From NCBI GenBank assembly GCA_017390475.1, contig JAFPBO010000033.1, forward strand, positions 1 through 64,000: a DNA stretch of 64,000 nucleotides, in the 5' to 3' direction. Positions 1-7,467 of the stretch are shown piece after piece (position 1 is the stretch's first letter; every line of letters starts with the position of its first letter). This DNA is from Loktanella sp. Its GTDB lineage: Bacteria; Pseudomonadota; Alphaproteobacteria; Rhodobacterales; Rhodobacteraceae. The translations under genes and the position numbers were made by a program. A model generated the notes under the pieces. That model ran no database searches, was not told the origin of the DNA, and worked only from the letters and a program-made list of their open reading frames with translations.

Positions 1-58
1 ACTGGTGCTGTGGAGATAGAGTGTTTCATGGTGAGGGTGCCGGGCTTTGGAATTTGCA

Positions 59-81
59 TTTTTGGTCGAGACAACCAAAAA
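59..81. promoter_or_regulatory. Inverted repeat upstream of the tyrosine-autokinase gene
   Basis: Perfect 8-bp arms TTTTTGGT and ACCAAAAA flank a 7-nt spacer, about 110 bp before the start at 193. No coding frame is evident in positions 1-192, so this is the leader of the exopolysaccharide gene. The symmetry and A/T-rich arms suit a regulator operator or a leader hairpin; nothing in the window says which protein would bind. Confidence 0.35.
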
Positions 82-192
82 ATACATCCTTTCAAACGCT
101 TAAGCTACCCTCGCCAACCCCTCATGAATAATTCGGGTTAACTCCTATGTGGTTTGTGGGACCGGCAGCTTTGCAGCAAAGGACACAGGCCG

Positions 193-2118
193 ATGGCTCT
201 GATCACACCACCGATGACCACCACCGCTTTTGCGGAACCGGACCAGACCGCGCCGGTCGATCTGGCGCAGATGATCCGCGTCGTCTGGGTCGGCAAATGG
301 ATCATTGCCATGACGACTTTGCTGGCGGTGCTGGCGGCGGGCTATTACGGCTTTGCCATGGCCAGCCCGCGCTATGCCGCCAGCAGCGTGATTGATATCG
401 CGCCGGCGCTGCCCGACAGCGCCGATGACACCGCCAACCCCGGCACTGCAATCGAGGTGCTGTTGGCAACGGCGACCTTGCAGCAGGTGATCGACCGGCT
501 GGATTTGCAGGATGATCCGGCTTTCAACCGCTATCTGACCCCGATGCCCCGGCTGTCGTTGACCGGGCTGCGGACCCGGGCGCGCAACCTGCTGCAAGGG
601 CAGCCCGAACCGGTCCCCGATACGGCGGCGATTGCGGCCAAGCTGGTGCAGAACCTGCGCGCCAGCCTGAATGTCACGCATCCGCGCGACAGCAGCCTGT
701 TGCGGATCACCGCGACATCGGGTGATCCGCAACAAGCGATCAGCATCGCCAATACGCTGGCTGCGGTCTATCTGGCCGATCAACAGGCGCGCAAAGACAG
801 CGCCAAAGCCAGGGCAGAAACCTGGCTGACGGAACGGTCGGAGGATCTGCGCCAGGAACATGGCGCGATCACGGCGGCGATGGCAGCGCTGACCTCCAGC
901 GCCGGGTTGCAGGACCCCGCCAGCCATGACCAGCTGGCGCGCCAGTTGCGCGAGACCGAGGCGCTGCTGGCCACCACAGAGGCCGCCCTTGCCCGCAGCA
1001 GTGACCCCGCCAACCGCAACCGGCTGACCGGCCAGAGCACGGCGCTGGCCGCCAGCCGCAGCAATCTGGATGCGCAATTGCAGGCGCTTGGCGCTGCGCG
1101 CGACAGATTGGACGATCTGCAATTTGCGCTTGATACCAACCGTGCCGAACAGGCGGCGCATCAGGCCCAGTTGCAGGGCCTGGCGGCACATGCCGGGCAA
1201 TCCGGGGCGCGGGCGCGGGTACTGAATGCCGCGACACAGGCGCAATATCTGGGGCCACAGAAAATCCTGCTGTTGCAGATCGCGGCGCTGGTGGGGGCGC
1301 TGGCCGGGTTGATGCTGGTCGCGCTGCGCCACAGCCTGCGGCACGGCCTGACCGATGCGCAGGCATTGCAGCAACTGACCGGCCTGCCGGTGCTGGCGCA
1401 ACTGCCCTTGTTGCCGTCGCGCAGGCCAGGGCGGTTGCTGGCAACGCTGGATCGCAGCGCCGCCCATGTCGTCAGCGAAAGCTACCGGCATCTGCGCACC
1501 GCGCTGTTGCTGCAAGGGGTCGCAGCACCGCAGGTGATCCTGTCCACCTCTGCCATCCCCGGTGAAGGCAAGACCACGCAGGCGATCGGGCTGGCGCATA
1601 GTCTGGCCGCCATCGGCAAACGCGTCCTGCTGGTCGATGCCGATCTGCGGCGGGGATCGTTCGGGCGCTATTTCCACCTGACCGGCACCGATGGTCTGGC
1701 CGCTGTGCTGCTTGGCCATATCGCCTTGCCCGCCGCGACAGAGCCCAGCCCCATTCCCGGCGTCGATCTGCTGGCAGGCAGCGCCAGGGACAGCAATGCG
1801 GCCGAACTGATGTTCCTGCCAGCGCTGCATGACGTGCTGGTGCAGGCCCGCGGCCTTTATGATTGCATCGTCATCGACACACCGCCCGTGCTGCCGGTGC
1901 CCGATACGCTGGCCCTGGCCGGACATGCCGATGCGGTGGTTTTCGCCGTGCACTGGGACAGGACCCCCGCTGCGGTGGTGCTGGCCGCCACGCAAAGGCT
2001 GGCGGCAGCGCAGGTGCAGATCAACGGGCTGACGCTGACGCAGGTCCATGGCCGCAAGCAGGCGCAGCGCGGCGGGATCAGTTTCATGCGATATGGGCGT
2101 GGTTATTTTCATAGCTGA
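193..2118 (+). CDS. Polysaccharide co-polymerase / tyrosine autokinase (Wzz-BY-kinase fusion)
   Basis: A 641-aa inner-membrane protein of exopolysaccharide or capsule assembly. An N-terminal Wzz-like chain-length domain lies between two membrane segments (about residues 36-56 and 358-378), with a long periplasmic coiled-coil-prone part between. The cytoplasmic C-terminus is a BY-kinase: Walker A IPGEGKTT (about 455-462), Walker A' LLVDADLRRG (about 478-487) and Walker B CIVIDTPP (about 557-564). The tail ends RYGRGYFHS, so the usual tyrosine cluster is reduced to two tyrosines. The ATG at 193 is preferred over the upstream GTG at 154 because AAGGA lies 9 nt before it. The gene is convergent with the spike-like pair, with a 5-nt gap. 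In this family, autophosphorylation controls polymer length and export. Confidence 0.85.
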   Translation: MALITPPMTTTAFAEPDQTAPVDLAQMIRVVWVGKWIIAMTTLLAVLAAGYYGFAMASPRYAASSVIDIAPALPDSADDTANPGTAIEVLLATATLQQVIDRLDLQDDPAFNRYLTPMPRLSLTGLRTRARNLLQGQPEPVPDTAAIAAKLVQNLRASLNVTHPRDSSLLRITATSGDPQQAISIANTLAAVYLADQQARKDSAKARAETWLTERSEDLRQEHGAITAAMAALTSSAGLQDPASHDQLARQLRETEALLATTEAALARSSDPANRNRLTGQSTALAASRSNLDAQLQALGAARDRLDDLQFALDTNRAEQAAHQAQLQGLAAHAGQSGARARVLNAATQAQYLGPQKILLLQIAALVGALAGLMLVALRHSLRHGLTDAQALQQLTGLPVLAQLPLLPSRRPGRLLATLDRSAAHVVSESYRHLRTALLLQGVAAPQVILSTSAIPGEGKTTQAIGLAHSLAAIGKRVLLVDADLRRGSFGRYFHLTGTDGLAAVLLGHIALPAATEPSPIPGVDLLAGSARDSNAAELMFLPALHDVLVQARGLYDCIVIDTPPVLPVPDTLALAGHADAVVFAVHWDRTPAAVVLAATQRLAAAQVQINGLTLTQVHGRKQAQRGGISFMRYGRGYFHS

Positions 2119-2123
2119 TCCGC

Positions 2124-3725
2124 CTACGTCACGGCCAGCAGATGCGTGCTGGCAAAGCCGATCACATCGCCCGGTTGCAGCGCGCCCGCCGCAGGCAATT
2201 GCGCCGCGACATAGGCTTTGGCGGTCCAGTCCGCCGTACCTGCGGCATCGCGCGCCGCGATATTGGGGCGCAGAAAGCTGCTGGTCCCGGCAATCACATT
2301 GCCTGCCAGCGGCGCGACCGTCACCGCGCAACCATAGCGCAGATCGCCGGTCAGCCCGGACCCGGACAGGCCCAGCCGTGTTGCGCTGCCAAGGCTGATA
2401 TCGGGCGGCAGCTGCCCGGCATGATCGGCCAGCCTGACCCGCCCCCCCCTCGGCGCGATCAGATCGTCAAAGGCCAGCGCCGCGGTTTCCCCATCCCAAT
2501 GCACCAGCGGCAGCATGCCGATATAGAGCCAGTCGCAGCCTGAAACGGCTGCGGTCACCCGCAGATCGACGTCGTGCTGCACCCGGCCCGGCGTGATCCG
2601 GCGCTGCAACCGGCAATCGGCGATATCGCCGCCGCCGGGGGGCTGCCAGACCGTATTTTCCACCATCGCAATCGTCGCACCCACGCGCAGGCCGGTGCCG
2701 CCGGTCGCGGGCAGAAAAGGCGCGTCATCCAGCGTGATCTCGCGCGATAGCAACGTTTCATTGCCATGGGTCTGGCCGCCGATTTCGGTCACCGCCCCAT
2801 CCACCACAAGCCGGGCGGCATATTCCCGTTCAGAGGGGTAATCCACCGCCTGAAACTGCGGATAGGTCGGGCGGTGATCGGCGCGCCAGTCCAGCGCGCC
2901 ATCGCCTGCGACACCGGTCAGATGCGTCGGGGCCTGACTGCCGCTGACACCGCTGGCCCGCGCGGCATAGAATGTGCCCTGCCATTGCACCTCGTCGCCC
3001 ATCACATAGGCGGTGGCCGGTTGCCAGACCGGCGGCAGGATCGCGTCATCGCGCAGATCGGCGCTGAGCCCCACCGCCTCGATCATCAGGGTGCTGCCGC
3101 CGGGCGTCGCGGCCCCGCCATGCGACAGGGTAACGACATGCGCACCGGTCAGACCTGTCGCGACCCTGATGCTGCGGCGGCGTTGCATATCGGTGGCGCT
3201 GTAGGTGGCAAAGGCCTTGAACCCCAGTTCCCCAGGATCATCGATGGCATTGACCAATGTCTGGCTGCCGTCGATATCGACACGGCAATAGGCACCGCTG
3301 CTGCGCGCGGTGAAATAGACCCAGAGGTCATAGGGTCTGCTGCGATCCACCCTGACGCGGGCCACCGCCCCGGCAGAGGATGAACTGACCGCGCGGTTGC
3401 CGGTATAGCTGGCCGCCAGCCCCGACCCCGAGGTCTGCAATTGCGCCCAGCCGGATGACAGGGCGAAATCTGCCACCGGATAGATCTTGCGCAGCACACA
3501 GGTCAGCGTTTCGCGCCAGGACAGGCGGGTTGCGGCATTGCCGCCGTCAAAGCGCAGACAGGCGGCGGTGGACGGCCCGGTTTCGGTCCAGATGTTCAGG
3601 CCATTCTGCGGGTCGGTCGCAAGGGCAACATGCGCCCCCGTTCCCGGCGCAAAGAAAGCGGCCAGCGGGTCGCGGGCGACGACGGGGTGGGCCAGATGGG
3701 CGGGTGAAAGCTCTAATCCGATCAT
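2124..3725 (-). CDS. Large spike/fibre-like protein paired with an RcGTA-type spike base (ghsB-like candidate)
   Basis: A 533-aa protein with no signal peptide or membrane segment, rich in beta-strand-like, Gly/Ser/Thr-rich sequence. Around residues 231-255 it carries a motif, WQPATAY..GD.V...G..Y.A, like the aromatic chitin/cellulose-binding module (CBM5/12 type). It starts 3 nt after the stop of the small spike-base-like gene and has no clear ribosome-binding site, so translational coupling is likely. In Rhodobacter capsulatus the gene-transfer-agent head spikes are encoded by two adjacent genes away from the main GTA cluster: a small base (ghsA, rcc01079) and a larger fibre (ghsB, rcc01080) that act in binding capsule. 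The order and sizes here match that pair. The assignment of this larger protein rests mainly on its partner and context. Confidence 0.55.
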   Translation of the reverse strand: MIGLELSPAHLAHPVVARDPLAAFFAPGTGAHVALATDPQNGLNIWTETGPSTAACLRFDGGNAATRLSWRETLTCVLRKIYPVADFALSSGWAQLQTSGSGLAASYTGNRAVSSSSAGAVARVRVDRSRPYDLWVYFTARSSGAYCRVDIDGSQTLVNAIDDPGELGFKAFATYSATDMQRRRSIRVATGLTGAHVVTLSHGGAATPGGSTLMIEAVGLSADLRDDAILPPVWQPATAYVMGDEVQWQGTFYAARASGVSGSQAPTHLTGVAGDGALDWRADHRPTYPQFQAVDYPSEREYAARLVVDGAVTEIGGQTHGNETLLSREITLDDAPFLPATGGTGLRVGATIAMVENTVWQPPGGGDIADCRLQRRITPGRVQHDVDLRVTAAVSGCDWLYIGMLPLVHWDGETAALAFDDLIAPRGGRVRLADHAGQLPPDISLGSATRLGLSGSGLTGDLRYGCAVTVAPLAGNVIAGTSSFLRPNIAARDAAGTADWTAKAYVAAQLPAAGALQPGDVIGFASTHLLAVT

Positions 3726-3728
3726 GGC

Positions 3729-3986
3729 TTAATACCACGCGACAAGCTGGGCGGTGGTACCGCTGGCCAGTACCCGGACCGGCCGGATCGACAGGATCGC
3801 ACCAGCGGTCAGATCATAGCTGACCACCTGCCCGCCTTTATCCTGCAACACCGCCACACCGGCGGTCTGCACAAAGACCGCACGCGGCCTGACCGGCAGA
3901 TCGGCGCTGTCGGATGGGGTGATGACATAATGCGCCACGGCGGGCGATGTCAGATTGACGTAATCGGAACTGAATGGATCAGGCAT
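3729..3986 (-). CDS. Spike base protein, RCAP_rcc01079 (GhsA) family
   Basis: An 85-aa protein with the family pattern as I remember it: MPDPF at the N-terminus, ITPSDSADLPV..RA.FV in the middle, and a C-terminal IRPVRVLASGTTAQ followed by a short aromatic end. In R. capsulatus this family forms the base of the head spike of the gene transfer agent RcGTA. The start at 3986 is chosen because AAAGGAG sits 8 nt upstream; an upstream in-frame start at 4031 would overlap the divergent region. The gene is the first of a two-gene unit with the fibre-like gene. No capsid, portal or tail genes are in the window, which fits the separate location of the spike genes in R. capsulatus. A phage-derived remnant is the alternative. 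Confidence 0.72.
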   Translation of the reverse strand: MPDPFSSDYVNLTSPAVAHYVITPSDSADLPVRPRAVFVQTAGVAVLQDKGGQVVSYDLTAGAILSIRPVRVLASGTTAQLVAWY

Positions 3987-4112
3987 CGGAAACTCCTTTT
4001 GTTTGCGCGGACCAATGTGCCAGCCAGACATGAGGATATGGTTGCGCGACCGTGCGGTGCCCCACGCAACACCGCTCTGGCCAAGACCGGGCGGGCTGCG
4101 CTAGACAGCGCC

Positions 4113-4847
4113 ATGCCTGATCCTGCCCTGCCATCCGCCGCCCCGACTGACCATTTTGCCGGTGCCGTGCCTGCGCCTGATACCGCTTTTGTTGCCATCG
4201 GCGATGTGCATGGCAGGCTGGATCTGCTGATGCCGCTGCTGGACCGGGTGCAGCAAATGGGCCTGCCTGCGGTGCTGCTGGGCGATTACATCGACCATGG
4301 CCCCGACAGCGCGGGCGTGCTGCGCCTGCTGCAGGAAAGCGCGGCACGGATGACGCTGATCTGCCTGCGCGGCAATCACGAAGACCTGCTGATCCGGTTC
4401 CTGCATCGGCCCCGGCGGACCGGCAAGACCTGGCTGCGCTTTGGCGGGCGGGCCACGCTGGACAGTTTCGGGCTGGAGCCGCTGCCCGACACCCCCGGCC
4501 CGGATGATTATATCCGCGCCCGTGACGGTTTGCTGGCCGCCATGGGCGACAGTGTGACATGGATGAATACCCTGCCCTATTGGTGGCAAAGCGGCAATGT
4601 CGCCGCCATGCATGCCGGGGCGGACCCGCATCTGCCGTTGCCCGACCAATTGGCCAAGGCGATGGTCTGGGGCCATCCCGATTTTGGTCAGGTGCCACGC
4701 GCCGACGGGATCTGGTGCGTCCATGGGCACCGGATCGTGCGCCGCCTGACGTTGCGCGCTGGGGTGATCTCGGTCGATACCGGGGCCTGGAAAACCAGCC
4801 AGCTTTGCGGCGCGCTGATCGGTGACGGCGCGGTGCGTGCGGTTTGA
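4113..4847 (+). CDS. Serine/threonine-type metallophosphoesterase
   Basis: A 244-aa cytoplasmic phosphatase with the three PPP/lambda-phosphatase motifs: GDVHGR (residues 30-35), GDYIDHGPDS (about 57-66) and RGNHE (about 86-90). A later VHGHRIV supplies the usual metal-binding histidines. The motif set predicts a di-metal phosphomonoesterase; the substrate is unknown. The start at 4113 leaves a short variable N-terminus before the first motif. An alternative ATG at 4038 is in frame but would run into the promoter region of the divergent spike-base gene. The gene lies between the spike pair and a periplasmic protein, and no functional link is evident. Confidence 0.8.
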   Translation: MPDPALPSAAPTDHFAGAVPAPDTAFVAIGDVHGRLDLLMPLLDRVQQMGLPAVLLGDYIDHGPDSAGVLRLLQESAARMTLICLRGNHEDLLIRFLHRPRRTGKTWLRFGGRATLDSFGLEPLPDTPGPDDYIRARDGLLAAMGDSVTWMNTLPYWWQSGNVAAMHAGADPHLPLPDQLAKAMVWGHPDFGQVPRADGIWCVHGHRIVRRLTLRAGVISVDTGAWKTSQLCGALIGDGAVRAV

Positions 4848-4894
4848 CCGATCAGCAAACCTTGTTTTCCGGCCAGATCTGCTATGTCTGGGGG

Positions 4895-5323
4895 ATGCGC
4901 ATGATCCTTGCTCTTGTCCTGTCTGCCTCTTCCGCTGCGGCGTGGGAATTTTCGCCATCCCCGGTCTGTACCCTGACCGATACAAGCGCTTCGGGCAGTA
5001 TCACCGTGACCTATGACCCGGCCCTGCCGGAGTACCGCCTGACCGTCACCCTGCCAGAGGGCACCTGGCCCGATGATCCGGCCTTTGCCATGACCTTTGC
5101 CGGGGGCCGGCCCGTTGGCATCAGCACCGACCGCCATCAGATCAGCCCGGATGGACGCAGCCTGACGGTGACCGACAGCGGCTTTGGCAATGTGCTGGAT
5201 GGGTTGCAGTTCAACCAGCGCGCCTATGCCGGTTCCGGCGACACGATGATGGGTCTGTCGCTGGATGGGATCGGCCCCGCGATCACAGCCTTCCGCGCCT
5301 GCCCGGAGGCCAATCTGGCATGA
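4895..5323 (+). CDS. Small periplasmic protein of unknown function
   Basis: A 142-aa product with a short signal peptide (MRMILALVLSASSAAAW; cleavage near residue 15), so probably exported by Sec. The mature part is beta-rich, with one cysteine near the N-terminus (VCTLTDT) and another near the C-terminus (RACPE) that could pair. I recognise no domain. It starts 47 bp after the phosphatase stop and overlaps the next gene by 4 nt (ATGA), so the two are probably co-translated. The ATG at 4895 is chosen because it begins the signal peptide; the ATG at 4901 would also work. Confidence 0.65.
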   Translation: MRMILALVLSASSAAAWEFSPSPVCTLTDTSASGSITVTYDPALPEYRLTVTLPEGTWPDDPAFAMTFAGGRPVGISTDRHQISPDGRSLTVTDSGFGNVLDGLQFNQRAYAGSGDTMMGLSLDGIGPAITAFRACPEANLA

Positions 5324-5784
5324 CGCGGCGCGAACCGGTCAACCCCACGGATGACGCCGCCCGCGCGCTGGTGCGTGATCTGCTGGCAGAGGTCCGTTTT
5401 GCCGCGCTGGCCGTGACCCATCCGGACAGCGGCGCACCCCATGTCGCGCGCGTCGGGCTGATCTGGGACGGGCAAGCCGCGCTGACACTGGTATCGACGC
5501 TGGCGACCCATACGGCGGCCCTGCTGGCGCATCCCGCCTGCGCAGTGCTGGTGGGCGAGCCGGGCACCAAGGGCGATCCGCTGACCCATCCGCGCCTGAC
5601 GCTGAGCGCCCTTGCCGCGCAGGTGGACAAGACCGCGCAGAAGGACCGCTGGCTGGCGGCGGTGCCCAAGGCGAAACTTTACTATGATTTCGCCGATTTC
5701 GTGATGTTCCGCCTGCGCCCGACCGCGATCGACCTGAACGGCGGTTTCGGCAAGGCCTATCGGCTGTCCGCGGCTGATCTGTAA
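5320..5784 (+). CDS. Pyridoxamine 5'-phosphate oxidase-fold (HugZ-like) protein
   Basis: A 154-aa split-barrel flavin-binding protein. The sequence runs ALVRDLLAEVRFAALAV near the N-terminus, has a LVSTLATHTAAL segment followed by LVGEPGTKGDPL, and ends DLNGGFGKAYRLSA, which is the usual end of the HugZ/PNPOx-like family. Members bind FMN and often haem and act in haem utilisation or as general oxidoreductases. The C-terminal DUF2470 domain of full-length HugZ is absent, so this is the short form. The start overlaps the stop of the periplasmic gene by 4 nt. The exact substrate is not predictable. Confidence 0.75.
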   Translation: MTRREPVNPTDDAARALVRDLLAEVRFAALAVTHPDSGAPHVARVGLIWDGQAALTLVSTLATHTAALLAHPACAVLVGEPGTKGDPLTHPRLTLSALAAQVDKTAQKDRWLAAVPKAKLYYDFADFVMFRLRPTAIDLNGGFGKAYRLSAADL

Positions 5785-5948
5785 CGGGCGCTATGTGGAA
5801 CGTCAGATGAGGTTGTCATGCATGGCATAGACTGACGCAAGATGGAAAACCGGAGTTTCGCGCAGAGCGCGGCGAAGGGCGGGAGTGAGCCCACTTTGAC
5901 CGATGCTGCCACGCAGCGAGCCGCTGGCTACTTTTCGCTTTACAGTTT

Positions 5949-5966
5949 GCCAGCCCTATGGCTGGC
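5949..5966. repeat. Perfect hairpin upstream of the LysE exporter gene
   Basis: Arms GCCAGCC and GGCTGGC around a 4-nt loop (CTAT), 26 bp before the ATG at 5993. The 208-bp gap 5785-5992 has lower GC and a different feel from its neighbours. The hairpin could be an operator or the edge of an inserted segment. Confidence 0.4.
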
Positions 5967-5992
5967 TAGCTAAAAAGTAGAGAGGGATTTTC

Positions 5993-6622
5993 ATGGATTT
6001 TCAGGTTTGGTTGGCGTTTGTTGCAGCCTCAATAGCTCTTTTGCTCATTCCCGGACCGACGGTTTTGCTCGTCCTTAGTTATGCGATCAGCCAAGGCAAA
6101 AGGGTAGCCATTGCGACGGTCGGGGGCGTAGCTCTCGGCGACTTCATCGCAATGTCTGCTTCATTGGCGGGACTTGGGGCCTTAGTTCTGGCTTCGGCGA
6201 CGCTGTTCACTGTTCTGAAGTGGGTCGGAGCTGTCTATCTCGTCTATCTGGGGATCAAGCTTTTCCGCAGCGCTTCAACGGCTTCGCTCGATGAGCTGGA
6301 GAAGGTTACAGAGACCAGCGCGTCAAGTGTCTTTGGTCACGCTACGGCAGTGACCGCGCTGAATCCGAAATCCATCGTATTCTTTATTGCCTTCGTGCCG
6401 CAATTCATTGTGGTGGACAGCCCGCTTCTGCCTCAGTTCGCAATTCTGGTCGTTACCTTCGTAGGCCTGGCAGCAATCAATGCTCTCGCATATGCACTTT
6501 TGGCAGATAAGCTACGCGCAAAAATTGCTAAGCCTTCAGTTTTGGCTTGGTTCTCTCGTCTTGGCGGTAGTGCGCTGGTTGCGATGGGCGTTGCGACGGC
6601 CGCATTCAAGCGGTCGCAATGA
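5993..6622 (+). CDS. LysE/RhtB-family amino-acid exporter
   Basis: A 209-aa inner-membrane protein with about six hydrophobic segments. The N-terminal LLIPGPTVLLVLSYAISQGKR and the central TALNPKSIVFFIAFVPQFI are the LysE/RhtB signatures, so it should export an amino acid or a derivative such as a homoserine lactone. GAGAGGG lies 8 nt before the ATG. Codon use is less GC-biased than the flanking genes, with many A/T-ending codons, and the intergenic DNA on both sides is also AT-richer. This suggests that 5785-6795 arrived by transfer. No adjacent LysR/Lrp regulator is present, unlike many lysE loci. Confidence 0.85.
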   Translation: MDFQVWLAFVAASIALLLIPGPTVLLVLSYAISQGKRVAIATVGGVALGDFIAMSASLAGLGALVLASATLFTVLKWVGAVYLVYLGIKLFRSASTASLDELEKVTETSASSVFGHATAVTALNPKSIVFFIAFVPQFIVVDSPLLPQFAILVVTFVGLAAINALAYALLADKLRAKIAKPSVLAWFSRLGGSALVAMGVATAAFKRSQ

Positions 6623-6629
6623 AGATCAC

Positions 6630-6664
6630 CTAAGGTCCGGTTTGTCCCGCTCAACCGACCTTAG
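6630..6664 (+). terminator. Terminator-like hairpin after the LysE gene
   Basis: CTAAGGTC pairs with GACCTTAG and, past one bulged C, GGTT pairs with AACC, giving a 12-bp stem 8 nt after the exporter stop. No T-run follows, so termination may need Rho. It could instead mark the border of the acquired segment. The rest of the gap to 6795 shows nothing recognisable. Confidence 0.45.
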
Positions 6665-6795
6665 TACAGGTCGTGGTGAAGGTCCGGTCCAGGCCAGACT
6701 TACTTGACGTTTAGGCCAATATTGCATGATGTGGCCTCTCTCTGGAATTCTGAAAATCAGCTCTCTCGAGTCACAGATGCGCTAGGTTCCACAGG

Positions 6796-7296
6796 CTAGC
6801 GCCGCCAGACCACCGCACCGTCGCGGTAGCTGCCGCGCAGCACGGCACCTTTGCGGTTCAGATGCGGAAACTGCACCCGCCAGTCGCGGTATTGGTCATT
6901 GCTGACCACCCGCAGCCCATGACCGGCGGCAAAGGCCAGGATCGCCTGATCGGCGATGACGCCTTTGTCCACGACGCGGACATGGACCGGTGGTACGCCA
7001 ATCGCGGCGGACATGGTCTTTTCGTCCATATAGCGATCCGACAGGACATAGCCCGCATTAGCGTCGAAAAACACGATGGGGGTATAACCTTGCACCTCCA
7101 GCGCGCGCAGCACGCGGGTCAGCACCATGACCGACGGCGCGCCGCCCCAATGCATGACATTGGACCCGTCCACGACGATGGCCTTGCGCGGCAGTTTCGC
7201 CTGTGCGGCACCCGGCGCCGCGCGCCTGCGCCGCAGCACGACCAGCACAACAAGGCCGATGGCGGCAGGAAGCAGCAATAAAAGATCGGTGATCAT
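6796..7296 (-). CDS. Membrane-anchored NYN/Zc3h12a-like ribonuclease
   Basis: A 166-aa protein with an N-terminal membrane segment (LLLLLPAAIGLVVLVVL, residues 5-21) followed by a basic stretch, so the catalytic part faces the cytoplasm. The domain begins AIVVDGSNVMHWGG, the first acidic motif of PIN/NYN nucleases, continues with VFFDANAGYVLSD and VVDKGVIADQAILAFA, and ends with VVSNDQYRDW; these give the expected acidic metal site. This is the Zc3h12a-type RNase family, whose substrate in bacteria is unknown. It is transcribed divergently from tpa. Confidence 0.72.
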   Translation of the reverse strand: MITDLLLLLPAAIGLVVLVVLRRRRAAPGAAQAKLPRKAIVVDGSNVMHWGGAPSVMVLTRVLRALEVQGYTPIVFFDANAGYVLSDRYMDEKTMSAAIGVPPVHVRVVDKGVIADQAILAFAAGHGLRVVSNDQYRDWRVQFPHLNRKGAVLRGSYRDGAVVWRR

Positions 7297-7467
7297 CAGT
7301 ATGATTCTGTCGGGTTATTTTCCGAAATACAATCCGGCACGGCACGATATCTGCCTGCGTGCGATCTGGTCCTATTGAACCCGCCCCAAGACACGCCACA
7401 CTGCACCACAATCATGCGCAGCGGATCTGTGATTCGCGCGCCCATCCCAACAGACGGAGCCCCCGCC

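Noticed and set aside
145-2331. A 728-codon open frame on the minus strand across the tyrosine kinase gene
   Set aside because: It is antisense to a well-supported gene, its protein is dominated by Arg, Gln and Gly, and it has no domain. It is a by-product of high GC at third codon positions.
2124-3986. A complete prophage or the main GTA structural cluster
   Set aside because: Only the spike-like pair is present; no terminase, portal, capsid, tail or lysis genes lie in the window.
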